Source: Candidatus Woesearchaeota archaeon (lineage in GTDB: Archaea > Nanobdellota > Nanobdellia > Woesearchaeales > GW2011-AR4). Taken from it: 5,099 nt of DNA. Shown here in pieces: positions 4,273 to 5,099 of this stretch. The position numbers were made by a program, and so were the translations under genes. Below the pieces are notes generated by a model. It saw only the letters and a program-made list of their open reading frames with translations. It was not told where the DNA came from and made no database searches. The stretch spans positions 1 to 5,099 of the forward strand of contig JACPMP010000027.1 of the NCBI GenBank assembly GCA_016185915.1, read 5' to 3'. The first letter of the stretch is position 1. Each line of letters begins with the position of its first letter.

Positions 4273-4287
4273 GGAAAGATTTATAAA
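4273..4287 (+). promoter_or_regulatory. BRE and TATA box of the 4343 gene
   Basis: GGAAAG (4273-4278, BRE) directly precedes the TATA core TTTATAAA (4280-4287). A start near 4310 would give a leader of about 30 nt containing the Shine-Dalgarno. Confidence 0.7.
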
Positions 4288-4333
4288 CACTAATTCTCAT
4301 AAAATTAAAAAATAATAAAAAACGCAGAAAAAA

Positions 4334-4341
4334 GGGAGTGA
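4334..4341 (+). promoter_or_regulatory. Shine-Dalgarno that fixes the GTG start
   Basis: GGGAGTGA ends one base before GTG 4343; its GGAG core (4335-4338) is 4 nt from the start. A nearer GTG at 4338 meets a stop after two codons, so 4343 is the only workable start. Confidence 0.65.
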
Positions 4342-4342
4342 A

Positions 4343-5099
4343 GTGAAAGGAGTTAAAGAAACTCATAAGCACAACTGGGTACATTTTCTAGTCGTTTTAA
4401 TTATTGCCATAGTAATTTTGCTGATATTTACAAATGGTTTTTCTTTGGGAACAGCAAGTGCAGTGCGTAGTGGCGGAGGAGCAAAAAAATCCAGCTTGCC
4501 TGATTTGATAGCCTCAGGAGCAACTTTGCAAAATATACAAAACAAATTAATAGAGGGTAAATTATTCTTTCATATACAAGAAGGTATGGGTGTTGCAAAT
4601 ATGGGCGGTGCAAGATCAAAAGCATCTGTTCTTCGTGCTGGTATAATAGGTGATTCACTACAAAATGTTAGAGCAACCGTGTCTTATTTAGATTCGACTG
4701 GAAAACTTGTTACAAGTGCTACAACGCAATACCTCACCTTAACTAATAATGGTGCATATATTGATATTCCTGTGGATCCTCTAATGCCATATGATAAATA
4801 TAAATGGGGCGACAATTTTGCTGTCCTTTTCTTAGATGTTCCTATAAACATGCCTCCTCCTGATGGGACAGTTACTGAAACAAGATTCACCCTTTTCGGT
4901 GACGCCGATGTAACTAAAGTTGTGACTGAATCAAGTGAAATTAATAACTATATAGAACAAGATTATATTTTCCGCTGTGCTTTTCAGAATGATGATCTTT
5001 CTGTTTATCCTTATGCCCCTACTTGTTGCTTGCATAGAGTCGATCCTTTAACAACTAGGTACATCATGTATGGAACATATTACTGCGAAGATTTTCCTC
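4343..5099 (+). CDS. Membrane-anchored extracytoplasmic protein, 3'-truncated
   Basis: Starts at GTG 4343 and stays open for 252 codons to the window end; upstream in frame there is a stop at 4316 and no ATG. The first 12 residues are polar with Lys and His, then one hydrophobic helix (about 13-33), so the protein is an N-terminally anchored or secreted one with its bulk outside. After a Gly/Ser/Ala-rich linker (about 34-50) comes a beta-rich region about 90-190 with segments such as VRATVSYLD, QYLTLTNNG and FTLFGDADV, suggestive of an Ig-like or surface-layer-type domain. Four Cys in the last part (FRC, TCC, YYC) may form disulfides. No family is recognised. It has its own promoter and is not in an operon with the tRNA. 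Because the start is GTG and the end is outside the window, an ATG-only scan misses it. Confidence 0.85.
   Translation, partial: MKGVKETHKHNWVHFLVVLIIAIVILLIFTNGFSLGTASAVRSGGGAKKSSLPDLIASGATLQNIQNKLIEGKLFFHIQEGMGVANMGGARSKASVLRAGIIGDSLQNVRATVSYLDSTGKLVTSATTQYLTLTNNGAYIDIPVDPLMPYDKYKWGDNFAVLFLDVPINMPPPDGTVTETRFTLFGDADVTKVVTESSEINNYIEQDYIFRCAFQNDDLSVYPYAPTCCLHRVDPLTTRYIMYGTYYCEDFP

Noticed and set aside
4363..4890. Three reverse ORFs opposite the last gene
   Set aside because: Antisense to the GTG-started membrane protein, which has a promoter, a Shine-Dalgarno and a membrane segment.
1..5099. CRISPR array or insertion sequence
   Set aside because: No regularly spaced repeats, no transposase and no terminal repeats with target duplications were seen.

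Overview
The window looks like a piece of an AT-rich archaeal genome. The evidence is: TATA elements about 25-30 bp before transcription starts, two tRNA genes with bulge-helix-bulge (BHB) introns outside the usual place, an archaeal/ER-type (S26B-like) signal peptidase homologue, and small membrane-anchored proteins with long stretches of unknown sequence. The Cys-rich lipoprotein, the short leader-like N-termini and the compact layout recall DPANN lineages such as Woesearchaeota or Pacearchaeota. That placement is inference; no phylogenetic marker gene is present.

Layout. At 2-754 (+) lies the C-terminal 250 residues of a PQQ-dependent aldose sugar dehydrogenase (GSDH/YliI-like), cut by the window start. 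The gap 755-896 holds two hairpins and two copies of GAGCGAAGCG. At 1364-897 (-) is a signal peptidase homologue that keeps the catalytic Ser but has Val where the His should be; a 14-bp perfect inverted repeat (831-844 / 1416-1429) brackets it. At 2850-1446 (-) a two-gene unit encodes a Cys-rich lipoprotein and, one base after its stop, a single-pass membrane protein with an Ig-like end. Divergent from it, 2947-3162 (+) encodes a 71-residue helical protein.

The most interesting stretch is 3212-4233. It holds two tRNA genes, each with two introns that can be placed to the base from BHB structure. tRNA-Ile (3212-3359) is interrupted at 29/30 and 37/38, leaving an 8-nt exon that carries the anticodon UAU, an unusual way to read AUA in archaea. 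Its acceptor 3' strand fails to pair after position 69, and an antisense ORF of unknown function (3917-3342) ends with its stop codon inside the T-loop, as if a foreign segment or rearrangement joined here. tRNA-Glu(UUC) (3989-4233) is intact after splicing of a 43-nt D-loop intron and a 127-nt, highly structured T-loop intron (59/60).

From 4343 to the window end (+) runs a GTG-started, membrane-anchored extracytoplasmic protein, incomplete at its 3' end. Apart from the tRNAs and two proteins of unknown role, the genes concern the cell surface: a secreted-type dehydrogenase, a signal peptidase homologue, a lipoprotein and two anchored proteins. A direct functional link between them is not shown by the sequence.
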